From Curtobacterium sp. SGAir0471 (lineage in GTDB: Bacteria; Actinomycetota; Actinomycetes; Actinomycetales; Microbacteriaceae), in contig NZ_CP027869.1 in NCBI RefSeq assembly GCF_005490985.1, positions 2,108,001-2,172,000 of the forward strand: a stretch of 64,000 bases of DNA, written 5' to 3'. The number at the start of each line of letters is the position of its first letter. Within the stretch, counting starts at the first letter, position 1. The notes under the pieces are model-generated. The model saw only the letters and a list, made by a program, of their open reading frames with translations, searched no databases and was not told the origin of the DNA. A program made the translations under genes and the position numbers. This document shows positions 9,125 through 18,553 of the stretch, piece after piece.

Positions 9125-9130
9125 ATTCTG
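9125..9130 (-). promoter_or_regulatory. Candidate -10 (CAGAAT) for the DivIVA-repeat gene
   Basis: Minus-strand CAGAAT ending six bases before the GTG at 9118. Confidence 0.35.
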
Positions 9131-9160
9131 CCAGCACCGGACCATGGCGCCACCTGGACG

Positions 9161-9182
9161 CGCGGCCGCGGCGCTGGCCGCG
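9161..9182 (-). terminator. Short GC hairpin after cdsA
   Basis: Seven-base arms (9161-9167 and 9176-9182) of pure G/C just past the cdsA stop. Weak on its own. Confidence 0.35.
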
Positions 9183-9185
9183 GTC

Positions 9186-10196
9186 TCAGTGCACGACGAC
9201 GAGGAACAGCACGTACGCGACGGCAGCGGACGGCAGGATGCTGTCGATGCGGTCGAGCAGGCCGCCGTGCCCGGGCAGGAACGACGAGATGTCCTTGATG
9301 CCGAGGTCGCGCTTGATCATCGACTCGGTCAGGTCGCCGAGCGTGGCCGACCCCGAGATGAGCACGCCGAGCACGATGCCCGTCCACCACGGCAGGCCCA
9401 GCATGAGCCACGTCACGACGATGCCGACCAGGATGCTCGCCGCGACGGACCCGGCGAACCCCTCCCACGTCTTCTTCGGGCTGATCCGCGGCGCCATCGG
9501 GTGCTTGCCGAGGTTCAGCCCGGTCGCGTACGCCCCCGTGTCGACGGCGACGACCACCAGGATGAACGCGATCACCCACAGCTCACCGCGGGGCTGCGCG
9601 GACAGCAGCACGATGCAGGCGCCGAGCAGGGTGATGTACGCCTGGACGAAGAGCCCGTTCGTCAGGTCGCGGACGACGTGCCCGGCCGGGGGCTTCTCAC
9701 GCGTGAGCGCGACCTCGACGAGTCGCCACACCGCGATGAGGACGATGCCGCCGATGATCGCGAAGAGCGCCGCCACCTGACCGCCGAGGAACGCCGCCGG
9801 CACCATGCCGACCGCCGCCAGCACGCTGGGCACGCGGGGAACGTCGCGACCCGCGAAGCGCATCGCACTCGCCAGTTCGTAGACGGCGACACCGAGCAGG
9901 AACGCCGCCACGACCATGAAGGCCGGCTTCCAGATGAGGAGCGCGGCGAGCATGACGACGGCGAACGCCAGGGCGATCGCGATCGCGGCCGGCAGGTTCC
10001 GACCCGTCCGGGCGGTCAGTGCCTCGTTGCGTGCGCCGAACTCCGCCTTGCGCTGCTTCAGCTGCGCCTCGAAGTCGGCGCGCGCCGCGCGGGCACGGGC
10101 GTCGAAGTCCTGTCGGAGCCCCTTCTTCGCGGACGGGACCGGTTCCGGAGGGCGCGGTTCTGTGGGGCGATCGCCGCCCGGCTCGGGGAGACGCAT
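9186..10196 (-). CDS. cdsA: Phosphatidate cytidylyltransferase
   Basis: Makes CDP-diacylglycerol from phosphatidate and CTP in the membrane, the entry to phosphatidylglycerol, cardiolipin and phosphatidylinositol. The 336-residue protein has a charged N-terminal tail (about 1-60) followed by about eight membrane helices. The CDS signature near the C-terminus reads SGSATLGDLTESMIKRDLG followed by KDISSFLPGHGGLLDRIDS. Its ATG overlaps the frr stop by one base (TGATG), so cdsA is translated as the last gene of the pyrH-frr-cdsA group. Confidence 0.96.
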   Translation of the reverse strand: MRLPEPGGDRPTEPRPPEPVPSAKKGLRQDFDARARAARADFEAQLKQRKAEFGARNEALTARTGRNLPAAIAIALAFAVVMLAALLIWKPAFMVVAAFLLGVAVYELASAMRFAGRDVPRVPSVLAAVGMVPAAFLGGQVAALFAIIGGIVLIAVWRLVEVALTREKPPAGHVVRDLTNGLFVQAYITLLGACIVLLSAQPRGELWVIAFILVVVAVDTGAYATGLNLGKHPMAPRISPKKTWEGFAGSVAASILVGIVVTWLMLGLPWWTGIVLGVLISGSATLGDLTESMIKRDLGIKDISSFLPGHGGLLDRIDSILPSAAVAYVLFLVVVH

Positions 10197-10750
10197 CAGA
10201 CCTCGAGGAGTTCGGCTTCCTTCTTCTTCAGCGCGTCGTCGATCTGGTCGACGTGCTTCTTCGTCAGGGTCTCGAGGTCCTTGTCACCGCGGGCGATCTC
10301 GTCGTCGGAGATCTCGCCCTTCAGGGCGTCGAGGTCGTCCTTCGCGCGGCGACGGATGTTGCGGATGACGACCTTGTGGTCCTCACCCTTGCCGCGCACG
10401 AGCTTCACGAACTCCTTGCGGCGGTCCTGCGTGAGCTCGGGGATCGTCACGCGGACGATCTCGCCGTCGTTCGACGGGCTGGCACCGAGGTTCGGGAACG
10501 TCGCGATGGCGCGCTCGATCTCCTTGAGCGCCGACTTGTCGTACGGCGTGACGATGAGCGTGCGCGCCTCGGGCGTTTGGAGCGACGCGAGCTGCGCGAG
10601 CGGCGTCGGGGTGCCGTAGTAGTCGACCGGGATCTTCTGGAAGAGGGCGGCGTTGATGCGTCCGGTGCGGACGGTCGCGAAGTCGTCCTTGGCGACGTCG
10701 ACGGCCTTCGCCATCTTCTCGGTGGCTTCGGTCAGGACATCACTGATCAC
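10196..10750 (-). CDS. frr: Ribosome recycling factor
   Basis: 184 residues, the normal length. RRF works with EF-G to split the post-termination ribosome. Recognisable features are the N-terminal [19 protein letters not shown] helix and the C-terminal [20 protein letters not shown] helix of domain I. The GTG start has AAGGAG seven bases upstream. It follows pyrH by 45 bases and overlaps cdsA, the usual bacterial order. Confidence 0.97.
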   Translation of the reverse strand: MISDVLTEATEKMAKAVDVAKDDFATVRTGRINAALFQKIPVDYYGTPTPLAQLASLQTPEARTLIVTPYDKSALKEIERAIATFPNLGASPSNDGEIVRVTIPELTQDRRKEFVKLVRGKGEDHKVVIRNIRRRAKDDLDALKGEISDDEIARGDKDLETLTKKHVDQIDDALKKKEAELLEV

Positions 10751-10795
10751 GGTGGTTCTCCTTCGGTACTGCGTCGAGTCTAGTCAGCGTGCGGG

Positions 10796-11515
10796 TCAGT
10801 TGCTGACGACGGTGCCGATCCGCTCCCCGCGGATCGCGGCAGCGACGTTGCCCTCGCCCTCCATGCCGAAGACGTGCATCGGCATGCCGTTGTCCATGCA
10901 GAGCGAGAACGCGGTGGCGTCGACGACCTTGAGGCCCTGCAGCAGTGCGTCCTGGTACGTCACGTGGTGCAGCTTCTCGGCCGTGGCGTCCTTCTTCGGG
11001 TCAGCGGTGTACACGCCGTCCACGCCGTTCTTGGCGACGAGGACCTCGTGCGCGTCGATCTCGAGCGCACGCTGCGCCGCGACCGTGTCGGTCGAGAAGT
11101 ACGGCAGGCCCGCACCGGCACCGAAGATCACGATGCGCCCCTTCTCGAGGTGGCGCTCGGCACGCCGCGGGATGTACGGCTCCGCGACCTGGGTCATGCT
11201 GATCGCGGACTGCACCCGCGTCGCCGCACCGGCCTGCTCGAGGAAGTCCTGCAGCGCCAGGGCGTTCATGACGGTGCCGAGCATGCCCATGTAGTCGGCA
11301 CGACCGCGGTCCATGCCGCGCTGGGACAGCTCGGCCCCGCGGAAGAAGTTGCCGCCGCCGACCACGATGGCGACCTCGACGTCCTGCGCGGCCTGCGCGA
11401 TCTCCTTGGCGATGGTGCTGATGACGTCGGGGTTCACCCCGAGGGACCCGGCCCCGAACGCCTCCCCCGACAGCTTCAGCAGGACCCGGCGGCGTCCGGT
11501 CTTCTCGTTCGTCAT
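10796..11515 (-). CDS. pyrH: Uridylate kinase
   Basis: Phosphorylates UMP to UDP; a hexameric amino-acid-kinase-fold enzyme. The 239 residues include [12 protein letters not shown] at the N-terminus, [10 protein letters not shown], and the acceptor-site region [11 protein letters not shown]. The ATG at 11515 is chosen because GAAGGGTG lies about nine bases upstream; an in-frame GTG at 11524 would overlap that site. It lies downstream of rpsB-tsf after a true terminator, so it probably has its own promoter. Confidence 0.97.
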   Translation of the reverse strand: MTNEKTGRRRVLLKLSGEAFGAGSLGVNPDVISTIAKEIAQAAQDVEVAIVVGGGNFFRGAELSQRGMDRGRADYMGMLGTVMNALALQDFLEQAGAATRVQSAISMTQVAEPYIPRRAERHLEKGRIVIFGAGAGLPYFSTDTVAAQRALEIDAHEVLVAKNGVDGVYTADPKKDATAEKLHHVTYQDALLQGLKVVDATAFSLCMDNGMPMHVFGMEGEGNVAAAIRGERIGTVVSN

Positions 11516-11625
11516 GTGGCGCACCCTTCGTCGAATGTCTCGTGGGAATCTACCCGGCCGGAGCCGGTCCGGCGGAGGAGGTCGTGCCTCCAGGCCGGTT
11601 CCGCGCGTGTCGCAGCGCGCAGAAA

Positions 11626-11660
11626 ACGGGGCCCGGAACCGATGTGGTTCCGAGCCCCGT
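11626..11660 (-). terminator. Rho-independent terminator of rpsB-tsf
   Basis: 15-base arms (11626-11640 and 11646-11660, one mismatch) with a 5-base loop. Read on the minus strand it is followed by TTTTCT, giving the classic hairpin plus T-run just after the tsf stop. Confidence 0.85.
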
Positions 11661-11670
11661 CACGGGTTCG

Positions 11671-12498
11671 TTACGCGCCGACCTTGACGCGGGCGAAGCC
11701 CTGGATCGTCAGACCGGCGTTCTCGGCGGCCTTCGCGACGGACAGCTTGTTGTCCTTCGCGTAGTCCTGCTCGAGGAGCGCGACCTGCTTGCGGTAGGCG
11801 TTGAGGCGACCCTCGACGATCTTCGGCAGGGCTGCCTCCGGCTTGCCCTCCTCGCGCGTGATCGCCTCGACGGTCGCACGCTCCTTCTCGATGGCCTCGG
11901 CCGGGATCTCGTCGCGGGTCAGGTACGTCGGGTTCGCGAACGCGACGTGCTGGGCGATCGAGCGCGCCTCGGCGGCGTCGGAGCCCGCGTAGGCGATGAC
12001 GACGGCGATCTGCGGCGGCAGGTCCTGGCTGGTCTTGTGGAGGTACACCTCGAAGGCGTCGCCCTCGACACGGACGACCGTGCGCAGCGCGAGCTTCTCG
12101 CCCAGCGCGGCGGCGGCCTCGTCGATCGCCTCGGCGACCGTCTTGCCGTCCAGCGGCGCGGCGTTGCCGGCCTCGACGTCGGACGCACCGGCGGCGGCGA
12201 CCGCGGCGACGACCTTGTCGGCGAGGGTGGTGAACTTCTCGTTCTTGGCGACGAAGTCGGTCTCGCTCGCGAGCTCGACGACGGTGGCGGCGCCACCCTC
12301 GGTCGTCGCGACGACGACACCCTCGGAGGTCGCGCGGTCGTCGCGCTTGGCGACGGCCTTCGCGCCCTTGATGCGGAGCAGCTCGACGGCCTTGTCGTAG
12401 TCGCCGTCGGCCTCGACGAGCGCGTTCTTCGCGTCCATCATGCCGGCCCCGAGGTCCTCACGGAGCTTCTTCACGTCAGCAAGGCTGTAGTTGGCCAT
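11671..12498 (-). CDS. tsf: Elongation factor Ts
   Basis: Guanine-nucleotide exchange factor for EF-Tu. 275 residues starting MANYSLADVKKLREDLGAGM, with the Tu-binding motif TDFVAKNE near residue 79. The ATG at 12498 has AAGGA nine bases upstream. It lies directly after rpsB as in nearly all bacteria and is followed by a strong terminator. Confidence 0.98.
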   Translation of the reverse strand: MANYSLADVKKLREDLGAGMMDAKNALVEADGDYDKAVELLRIKGAKAVAKRDDRATSEGVVVATTEGGAATVVELASETDFVAKNEKFTTLADKVVAAVAAAGASDVEAGNAAPLDGKTVAEAIDEAAAALGEKLALRTVVRVEGDAFEVYLHKTSQDLPPQIAVVIAYAGSDAAEARSIAQHVAFANPTYLTRDEIPAEAIEKERATVEAITREEGKPEAALPKIVEGRLNAYRKQVALLEQDYAKDNKLSVAKAAENAGLTIQGFARVKVGA

Positions 12499-12542
12499 TG
12501 ACTGGAGTCCTTTCTGGACTGTGGTGGTGGGGAGAGAAGGAA

Positions 12543-12572
12543 GGGGCGCCGAGCCGACCGGCCCGGCGCCCC
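12543..12572 (-). terminator. Intercistronic hairpin between rpsB and tsf
   Basis: Nine-base GC arms (12543-12551 and 12564-12572) between the rpsB stop and the tsf ribosome site, followed on the minus strand by a pyrimidine tract. It may be a partial terminator or an RNA-stability hairpin that sets the S2:EF-Ts ratio. Confidence 0.5.
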
Positions 12573-12578
12573 CACTGG

Positions 12579-13481
12579 TCACTCGGCGGGGGTGGTCTCC
12601 GACGCGGCCTCGGCTTCGGCCGTCGGCTCCGCGTTCTTGTCACCCTCGGCGATCGGCTCACCGATCTCCTTGGCGGCGACCTGCGCGTCGGCGTCGTTCT
12701 CCTCGACGGTCGCGCCCTCGCCCTGGGTCTGGCCCGCGAGGAGCTCCTGCTCCCACTCGGCCAGCGGCTCGGCCGCTTCCTCGTCGCCACCGTTGTGGCG
12801 GGTCTTCAGGCCCTCGGCCGCGGCGTCGGCGACGATGCGGGTCAGGAGACCGACGGAGCGGATCGCGTCGTCGTTGCCCGGGATCGGGTACGTGATCTCG
12901 TCGGGGTCGCAGTTGGTGTCGAGGATGCCGATGACCGGGATCCCGAGCTTCTGCGCCTCGTCGATCGCGAGGTGCTCCTTCTTGGTGTCGACGACCCAGA
13001 GCGCGCTCGGGGTCCGCGTGAGGTTGCGGATGCCACCGAGGGTCTTGTGGAGCTTGTCCAGCTCGCGCTTCTTGATGAGGAGCTCCTTCTTGGTGAAGCC
13101 CTTCGTCGTGTCGTCGAAGTCGATCTCCTCGAGCTCCTTCATGCGCGCGAGACGCTTGGAGACCGTCTGGAAGTTCGTGAGCAGACCGCCGAGCCAACGC
13201 TGGTTGACGTACGGCTGGCCGACGCGGGTCGCCTGCTCGGCGATGGAGCCCTGCGCCTGCTTCTTGGTGCCCACGAAGAGGATCGTGCCACCGTGCGCGA
13301 CCGTCTCCTTGACGAAGTCGTACGCACGGTCGATGTAGGCCAGCGACTGCTGCAGGTCGATGATGTGGATGCCCGAGCGCTCGGCGAGGATGAAGCGCTT
13401 CACCTTCGGGTTCCACCGACGGGTCTGGTGTCCGAAGTGGACGCCGCTGTCGAGCAGCTGGCGGATGGTGACGACGGCCAT
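12579..13481 (-). CDS. rpsB: 30S ribosomal protein S2
   Basis: 300 residues. The S2 core (about 1-230) begins [20 protein letters not shown] and contains [23 protein letters not shown] text (here [15 protein letters not shown]). Beyond the core there is a 65-70-residue acidic Glu/Ala tail, typical of high-GC Actinobacteria. The ATG has a strong AAGGAGGG site. It starts the rpsB-tsf operon and has a roughly 190-base leader. Confidence 0.98.
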   Translation of the reverse strand: MAVVTIRQLLDSGVHFGHQTRRWNPKVKRFILAERSGIHIIDLQQSLAYIDRAYDFVKETVAHGGTILFVGTKKQAQGSIAEQATRVGQPYVNQRWLGGLLTNFQTVSKRLARMKELEEIDFDDTTKGFTKKELLIKKRELDKLHKTLGGIRNLTRTPSALWVVDTKKEHLAIDEAQKLGIPVIGILDTNCDPDEITYPIPGNDDAIRSVGLLTRIVADAAAEGLKTRHNGGDEEAAEPLAEWEQELLAGQTQGEGATVEENDADAQVAAKEIGEPIAEGDKNAEPTAEAEAASETTPAE

Positions 13482-13727
13482 GCCGTCCCTCCTTGTTCTC
13501 GGCGCACGACGGTTCGGCCGTGCGCACGGTTGCGGTTGTGTCGGTCACGACCGGTGGTCGTGGCCCCTGGCGCCCTGCCCGCGCGGCCGCCCGCTCGCGA
13601 GAGCGGGACCGGTGGCCGTGGGATGCGTGTGGACGCGCGAAGTCAGCGCGCCGGAGCGCGCTGCGGTGGCAATGCTAGCAGGTCCTGACGCCCCCACCGA
13701 CGCAGGTGCGGGGAGGAGACCGTGGAC
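13482..13727 (-). promoter_or_regulatory. rpsB leader and promoter region
   Basis: This non-coding stretch upstream of rpsB holds a small hairpin (arms CCCGCTC at 13590-13596 and GAGCGGG at 13601-13607) that could form in the leader. It also holds a candidate -10 TAGCAT at 13672-13677 on the minus strand. No clear -35 is seen, and I cannot match the leader to a known S2 autoregulatory fold. Confidence 0.35.
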
Positions 13728-13774
13728 GGACGGGAGGCGCGGTGCGGGTCCGACCCGCACCGCGCCTCCCGTCC
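13728..13774. terminator. Palindrome after the MFS gene (family copy 2)
   Basis: 23-base perfect arms beginning GGACGGGAGGCGCGG, separated by one base. It lies 22 bases past the stop of the MFS gene and upstream of the rpsB promoter, so it probably insulates rpsB. Confidence 0.7.
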
Positions 13775-13796
13775 GGTGGTGGCGTCCGGTGATCGC

Positions 13797-15236
13797 CTAC
13801 TTGGCGGCGACCGTGTCACCCTCGGCCGTGATGCCCATCTCCTCGAGGGAGCGGCCCTTCGTCTCCGGGATCTTCGCGATGACGAAGAACAGCGAGAGCA
13901 GGGCGAACAGCGCGTAGATGCCGTACGTGACCGTCAGGTTGAAGCCGGACAGGACCGGGAAGGAGATCGTGACGAGGAAGTTCGCGATCCAGTTGGCGGC
14001 CGAGCCGACACCGAGCGCGGTCGCACGGATGCGGTTCGGGAACATCTCGCCGAGCAGGACCCACATGAGCGGGCCCCAGGTGGCGCCGAACGACACGACG
14101 AACAGGTTCGCGAAGATCAGCGCGATGATGCCCCACGAGCCGGGCAGGCTCGGAGCGCCGTCGACGATGGTCGCCTGCGAGAACGCGATCGCGACCATGG
14201 TCAGCGAGACGAACATGCCGGACGAGCCGGCGACGAGCAGCGGCTTCCGGCCGAGCTTGTCGACCGTGAAGATCGCGATGAACGTGACCGCCACGTTGAC
14301 GACGGAGGTGATCGTCGAGATGAGGAACGAGTCGCTCTCCTTGAACCCGACAGCCTGCCAGAGCGTCGTCGAGTAGTAGAAGATCACGTTGATCCCGACG
14401 AACTGCTGGAGCACGGCGAGGATGATGCCGACCCAGACGATGGGCTGCAGGCCGAAGCGGTTGCCCCGGATGGAGCCCTTCTTCTCGTTCGCTTCCTTCT
14501 TGATGCCGTCCTGGATCTCCTCCAGGCTGGTGTTCACGGTGTCGCGCGGGACGATCTTGCCCATCACGTCACGGGCGTCGTCGGTGCGGCCCTTCGACAG
14601 CAGGAAGCGCGGGGACTCCGGCAGCGTGATCGCGAGCACGCCGTAGACGACCGACGGCACGACGCCGACCAGGAACATCCAGCGCCAGGCAGCGAGGCCG
14701 AGGACCTGCTCCGAGGCGCCACCGGCGGTCACCGCGAAGATCTGGTCGGAGAGCAGCGCGGCGAAGATGCCGAGCGTGATGGCGAGCTGCTGGAACGACG
14801 CCAGACGGCCGCGGATCGCCTTCGGGGAGACCTCGGAGATGTACGCGGGGGCGATGACCGACGCGGTGCCGATGCCGAGACCGCCGACCAGACGCCAGAT
14901 GACGAGGTCCCAGGTCGCGAACGCGAAGGCCGAGCCGATCGAGCTGACGAAGAACAGCACGGCGGCCCAGAACATCACGCGGGTGCGACCCCACCGGTCG
15001 GCCAGGCGACCGGCGAAGTAGGCACCGAACGCGCAGCCGATGAGCGCGGAGGCGACCGCGAAGCCGCTGGCGGCCTCGGACAGGCCGAACTCGCCCTTGA
15101 TCGCGTCGACGGCTCCGTTGATGACGGAGGAGTCGAATCCGAAGAGGAAGCCGCCGACTGCCGCCGCGATGGCGAACAGGGTGACCTTCCCCTTGAACGC
15201 ACGGTCCTCGCCGTGCTGGGTGGACGTGTTCGACAC
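13797..15236 (-). CDS. Sugar-porter-family MFS transporter
   Basis: 479 residues with 12 predicted membrane helices. Sugar-porter signatures are present: GRLADRWGRTR after helix 2, PESPRFLL before the central loop, DKLGRKPLL after helix 8, and PETKGRSLEEM at the C-terminus. The motif QQFVGINVIFYYS in helix 7 is typical of hexose/xylose proton symporters. The substrate is probably a monosaccharide but cannot be fixed from sequence. The GTG at 15236 has CTGGAG six bases upstream; the open frame continues to 15443 but codes for nothing membrane-like there. A minus-strand TACAGT at 15338-15343 is a candidate -10. Confidence 0.9.
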   Translation of the reverse strand: MSNTSTQHGEDRAFKGKVTLFAIAAAVGGFLFGFDSSVINGAVDAIKGEFGLSEAASGFAVASALIGCAFGAYFAGRLADRWGRTRVMFWAAVLFFVSSIGSAFAFATWDLVIWRLVGGLGIGTASVIAPAYISEVSPKAIRGRLASFQQLAITLGIFAALLSDQIFAVTAGGASEQVLGLAAWRWMFLVGVVPSVVYGVLAITLPESPRFLLSKGRTDDARDVMGKIVPRDTVNTSLEEIQDGIKKEANEKKGSIRGNRFGLQPIVWVGIILAVLQQFVGINVIFYYSTTLWQAVGFKESDSFLISTITSVVNVAVTFIAIFTVDKLGRKPLLVAGSSGMFVSLTMVAIAFSQATIVDGAPSLPGSWGIIALIFANLFVVSFGATWGPLMWVLLGEMFPNRIRATALGVGSAANWIANFLVTISFPVLSGFNLTVTYGIYALFALLSLFFVIAKIPETKGRSLEEMGITAEGDTVAAK

Positions 15237-15607
15237 GGTGCTCCAGGTTTCTTGCCGCCGTGCTGGGTGGCGCACGGTGCCCCGGCGGTCGGCTGGTTCG
15301 CCGTCCGAGCGGCGTTGCGTGTTCCGGAGCGGCCCCGACTGTACTCGCTGGCGGCTCGCGGGGCACATCGGGGCGCGGCGGTCGGCGTGGTCGGGCGCTT
15401 CGGCGTGGTTGCGTGATCGCGCGCGTTCTTCGACGTTCCGCATGTCGATCGACGCGCGTCATGTCGCGTCCGCCGGTCGGGAGGGTGGACGCTGCCTGGC
15501 GCCCCGCCGCGAACGGACGTCCCTGCACAGCGCATGAGGCAGCGGCCACCGTCCCCAGATCGACCAGCCGGCACCAGCGCACTCGGCGACGCCGTCACGC
15601 TCGACAC
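15237..15607. promoter_or_regulatory. Divergent intergenic region, MFS gene / M23-like gene
   Basis: No gene is supported here. It contains the MFS ribosome site, a candidate MFS -10 (15338-15343), and a 37-base element at 15431-15467 related to the tandem repeat at 46.1 kb. Confidence 0.4.
15431..15467 (+). repeat. Diverged third copy of the 46-kb repeat
   Basis: Reads CGACGTT, then a 15-base core GTCGATCGACGCGCG, then TGTCGC, with the same spacing as the minus strand of the repeats at 46071-46201. It lies between the divergent MFS and M23-like genes. Confidence 0.45.
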
Positions 15608-16216
15608 ATGCGTCGGTCACCGCTCATCCCCCGGCCCCGACGACGGGTCGGGCTCATCGTCCTGCTGCTCGCACTCGTCGTCGCGCTCGTGGGCCCGCTC
15701 CTGCCGGTGCGACCGGCGGCGGTCGGGGCGGAGACGGTCCAGGAGGCTCCGGTCTGGGTGGGCCGAGCGGTCGAGGTCGCCGACGAGGCTCCTTCGTCCC
15801 CATGGGTGTGGCCGACCGGCACGCGCGAGGTGGTCCGACCGTGGGAGGCACCAGCGAGCGACTACGCGGCCGGGCACGGCGGCATCGACCTGGCCGCGCC
15901 CCTCGGGACGCCCGCGGTCGCGGTGGCGGACGGCACGGTGTCCTTCGCCGGCCAGGTCGCCGGCCGCGGTGTGGTGACGATCGACCACGGCGACGGCCTC
16001 CTCAGCACGCTGGACTCGGTCGAGCCCTCGGTGAGGACGGGCGACACCGTCGAGCAGGGTGCGGCGGTCGGGGTCGTCACGGTCGGCCACTGTCCCGCCG
16101 TCGCCGCGTGCGTGCACCTCGGCGCCAGGGTCGACGGCCGGTACGTCGATCCGCTGCCGTTCCTGCCGCCGGCTGCCTGGCCCGTGCTGCTCCCCGAGTC
16201 GGCCTGGCCGGGGTGA
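15608..16216 (+). CDS. M23-family peptidase-like protein, catalytic His replaced
   Basis: 202 residues. An Arg-rich start and hydrophobic helix (about 13-38) form a signal peptide or anchor. The LytM fold spans about 80-185, with zinc ligands His90 and Asp94 in GHGGIDLAAP and His170 in ACVHLGARVDG. The usual HxH motif is CxH here (Cys168), and the other active-site His of the YxHL motif is missing (LSTLDSV). It may therefore bind rather than cut peptidoglycan, or use altered chemistry. No ribosome site is seen before the ATG at 15608. It is next to xerC, where actinobacterial genomes often carry a small M23 gene. Confidence 0.75.
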   Translation: MRRSPLIPRPRRRVGLIVLLLALVVALVGPLLPVRPAAVGAETVQEAPVWVGRAVEVADEAPSSPWVWPTGTREVVRPWEAPASDYAAGHGGIDLAAPLGTPAVAVADGTVSFAGQVAGRGVVTIDHGDGLLSTLDSVEPSVRTGDTVEQGAAVGVVTVGHCPAVAACVHLGARVDGRYVDPLPFLPPAAWPVLLPESAWPG

Positions 16217-16257
16217 CCCCGCAGCGGCGGATCCCGGATGGCGCCAGCGGACGTCGG

Positions 16258-17271
16258 TCAGGCGCGGGGGTGCGCCGTCCGGTACACCTCGCGGAGACGT
16301 CCCGACGACACGTGCGTGTAGACCTGCGTCGTCCCGAGGCTCGCGTGTCCGAGGAGCTCCTGCACGGCGCGGAGGTCCGCTCCCCCGTCGAGCAGGTGCG
16401 TGGCCGCGGTGTGCCGGAACGTGTGCGGCCCGCTCGGTCCCGCACCGGGCAGGTCCTCGAGTGCCCGCGCGACCACGCGGTACACGCTCCGGACGCCGAG
16501 CCTGCCGCCCCGATCACCGAGGAAGAGGGCGGCGCCAGCGGCTCCGGCGGCTCGGGCGGTTCCCGCGCCTCGCGCCGTCCCCGTTGTTCGGGCAGTCTCG
16601 TCTGCTCCAGCGTTCCCGGCAGTCCCGGCGGCTCGCGCAGCCAAGGCCGGGCGTCCACGGTCGAGCCACGCCTTGAGGGCGTCCCGCGCCGGCACGCCGA
16701 AGGGCACGACGCGCTCCTTCCCGCCCTTGCCGAGCACCCGGACGGTCAGTCGGGACCGGTCGAGGTCGTCGACGTCCATCCCGACGAGCTCGCTCACCCG
16801 GATCCCGGCGGCGTACAGCAGCTCGACGACCGCCAGGTCCCGGAGCGCTCCCGGGTCGTCCGTCTCCGCCCGGGCAGCGAGGCCGTCGAGCACCGTCCGG
16901 ACCTGGTCCGTCGAGACGACACGCGGCAGGTGCCCGGCCCCCTTCGGTGCCCGGAGTCGGGCGGCCGGGTCGGTGTCGAGCAGTCCGCTCTCGCTCGCCC
17001 ACCGGGTGAACGCACGGACCGAGGACGACCGGCGGGCGATCGTCGACCGGGCGAGCCCGCGCTGGTCGGCGTCCCAGAGCCAGTCACGCAGGAGCTCGAG
17101 ACCGAGGCCGCGGGCGGCATCGATCCCCCGCTCTGCGGCGAACTGCACCAGCCGGTCGAGGTCGTTCGCGTAGGCCCGCACGGTCTGCTCGCTGAGCCCG
17201 CGTGCGCCGCGGACGTGGCCGAGGAACGACTCCACCGCCGCCACGAGCCGTCCGTCCGTCTGCGCCTCCAC
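16258..17271 (-). CDS. xerC: Tyrosine recombinase XerC
   Basis: Resolves chromosome dimers at dif with XerD. The 337-residue protein has an N-terminal SAM-like core-binding domain (about 8-95) and a C-terminal catalytic domain. All catalytic residues are visible: Arg158 (AGIRVSEL), Lys182 (GKGGKER), His283 and Arg286 ([10 protein letters not shown]), His309 (LLGHASL) and Tyr318 (QVYTH). It is about 35-40 residues longer than usual because of an Ala/Gly/Thr-rich insertion at 211-248 between the Lys hairpin and the His-Arg box. The GTG start lies 25 bases after dprA, completing yraN-comM-dprA-xerC. Confidence 0.9.
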   Translation of the reverse strand: MEAQTDGRLVAAVESFLGHVRGARGLSEQTVRAYANDLDRLVQFAAERGIDAARGLGLELLRDWLWDADQRGLARSTIARRSSSVRAFTRWASESGLLDTDPAARLRAPKGAGHLPRVVSTDQVRTVLDGLAARAETDDPGALRDLAVVELLYAAGIRVSELVGMDVDDLDRSRLTVRVLGKGGKERVVPFGVPARDALKAWLDRGRPALAARAAGTAGNAGADETARTTGTARGAGTARAAGAAGAALFLGDRGGRLGVRSVYRVVARALEDLPGAGPSGPHTFRHTAATHLLDGGADLRAVQELLGHASLGTTQVYTHVSSGRLREVYRTAHPRA

Positions 17272-17296
17272 GACCCCAGGCTAAGCGGGTTCCCGG

Positions 17297-18553
17297 TCAC
17301 GACCTGGCCCACCCGCCGACGGTGTGCCGGACGAGTCCCTGCAGCTCGGCCAGCGCGAGCGCGTCCGCCACCGCTCCGGTCGACATCCCCGACCGGACGG
17401 CGATCTCCTGCTCGCCGAGCGCCCGCCGACCCAGTGCGTCGAGCACCCGGACCACCTCGGGGTCCTGCCGCCCACCGCCGAGCGGCTCGTCGCCGCGCGG
17501 ATCGCCACCACGGTTGGTCGACCGGCCCCGGACGGACCGACCGTGCGCCCCGAGCACGGCGTCGACGGGATCACCCGCCTCCACCACGATCTGAGCACGC
17601 CCCTCGGCGACGAGCCGGTGGCATCCCACCGAGGCGGACGACGAGAACGCGCCGGGGACCGCGAACACCGGCCGGCCGAGCTGCGCGGCGTGGTGCGCGG
17701 TGTTCAGCGCTCCGGACCGGGCGCCGGCCTCGACCACGACGGTCGCCGCACCGAGCGCCGCGATGAGTCGGTTGCGCGCCAGGAACCGCCACCGCGTCGG
17801 TCGGGTCCCCGGCGGCGACTCCGCCATCAGCGTCCCCTGACGAGCCACGTTGCGCAGCAGCTCGACGTTGCCCGTCGGGTACAGCTGGTCGATCCCGCCC
17901 GCCAGGACCGCCACCGTCGGGGTGCCCGCAGCGACGGCGACCCGGTGCGCGGTGGCGTCGATGCCGTACGCCCCGCCGCTCACCACCGTGCAGCCGGCAT
18001 CGGCAGCGGTCGAGGCGATCTCCGCCGTCGCCTCCGCCCCCGCCACCGTGTTCGCACGGGACCCGACCACGGCCAGCGCCGGCCCGGAGGCCCGCCGTCC
18101 CGAGCGTGTCCACAGCACCACCGGAGCGTGCGGACCGAGGTCGTCGACGGCGCGTGGCCAGGCTGCCGTCCCTGGGACGACGAGCCGCGCGCCGACGGTG
18201 CGCGCGGCGTCGAGCGTTGCCAGGACGTCGACCCGTCCGAGCCGCGGCCCCCACCGATCGAGTGCCACCCGCATCGTCTCGGCGAGGGTCGCCGGTGACT
18301 CGGCACCGGGGACCGATGCGTCGACGCACTCGTCGAGCAGACCCTCCGGCCCGTCGTCCACGGCTGCCCGCACCAGCGCGAAGGAGCGTTCCGCTCCGAG
18401 CGACTGCACGAGCAGCCCGGCGACCGAGTCTCCGGGCTCCACCACCGTCGACCACGCCACGCGTGCCGCTGCATCGACCAGGTCGACGGCGTCCGCACCG
18501 CCCCGACCCAGGGCCGTCGCGATCGTCCCGAGCAGGTCCTGCGCCCCGTTCAC
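17297..18553 (-). CDS. dprA: DNA-processing protein A
   Basis: Loads RecA onto incoming single-stranded DNA. 418 residues; the Rossmann-like core shows VVGSRANT (163-169), SGGAYGIDATAHR (192-204), LAGGIDQLYPTGN (217-229) and ARNRLIAALG (259-268). A winged-helix domain at the C-terminus (about 350-418) is like the DML1-type domain. The GTG at 18553 overlaps the comM stop as GTGA, which fixes the start; the open frame upstream is antisense-like read-through inside comM. Confidence 0.93.
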   Translation of the reverse strand: MNGAQDLLGTIATALGRGGADAVDLVDAAARVAWSTVVEPGDSVAGLLVQSLGAERSFALVRAAVDDGPEGLLDECVDASVPGAESPATLAETMRVALDRWGPRLGRVDVLATLDAARTVGARLVVPGTAAWPRAVDDLGPHAPVVLWTRSGRRASGPALAVVGSRANTVAGAEATAEIASTAADAGCTVVSGGAYGIDATAHRVAVAAGTPTVAVLAGGIDQLYPTGNVELLRNVARQGTLMAESPPGTRPTRWRFLARNRLIAALGAATVVVEAGARSGALNTAHHAAQLGRPVFAVPGAFSSSASVGCHRLVAEGRAQIVVEAGDPVDAVLGAHGRSVRGRSTNRGGDPRGDEPLGGGRQDPEVVRVLDALGRRALGEQEIAVRSGMSTGAVADALALAELQGLVRHTVGGWARS

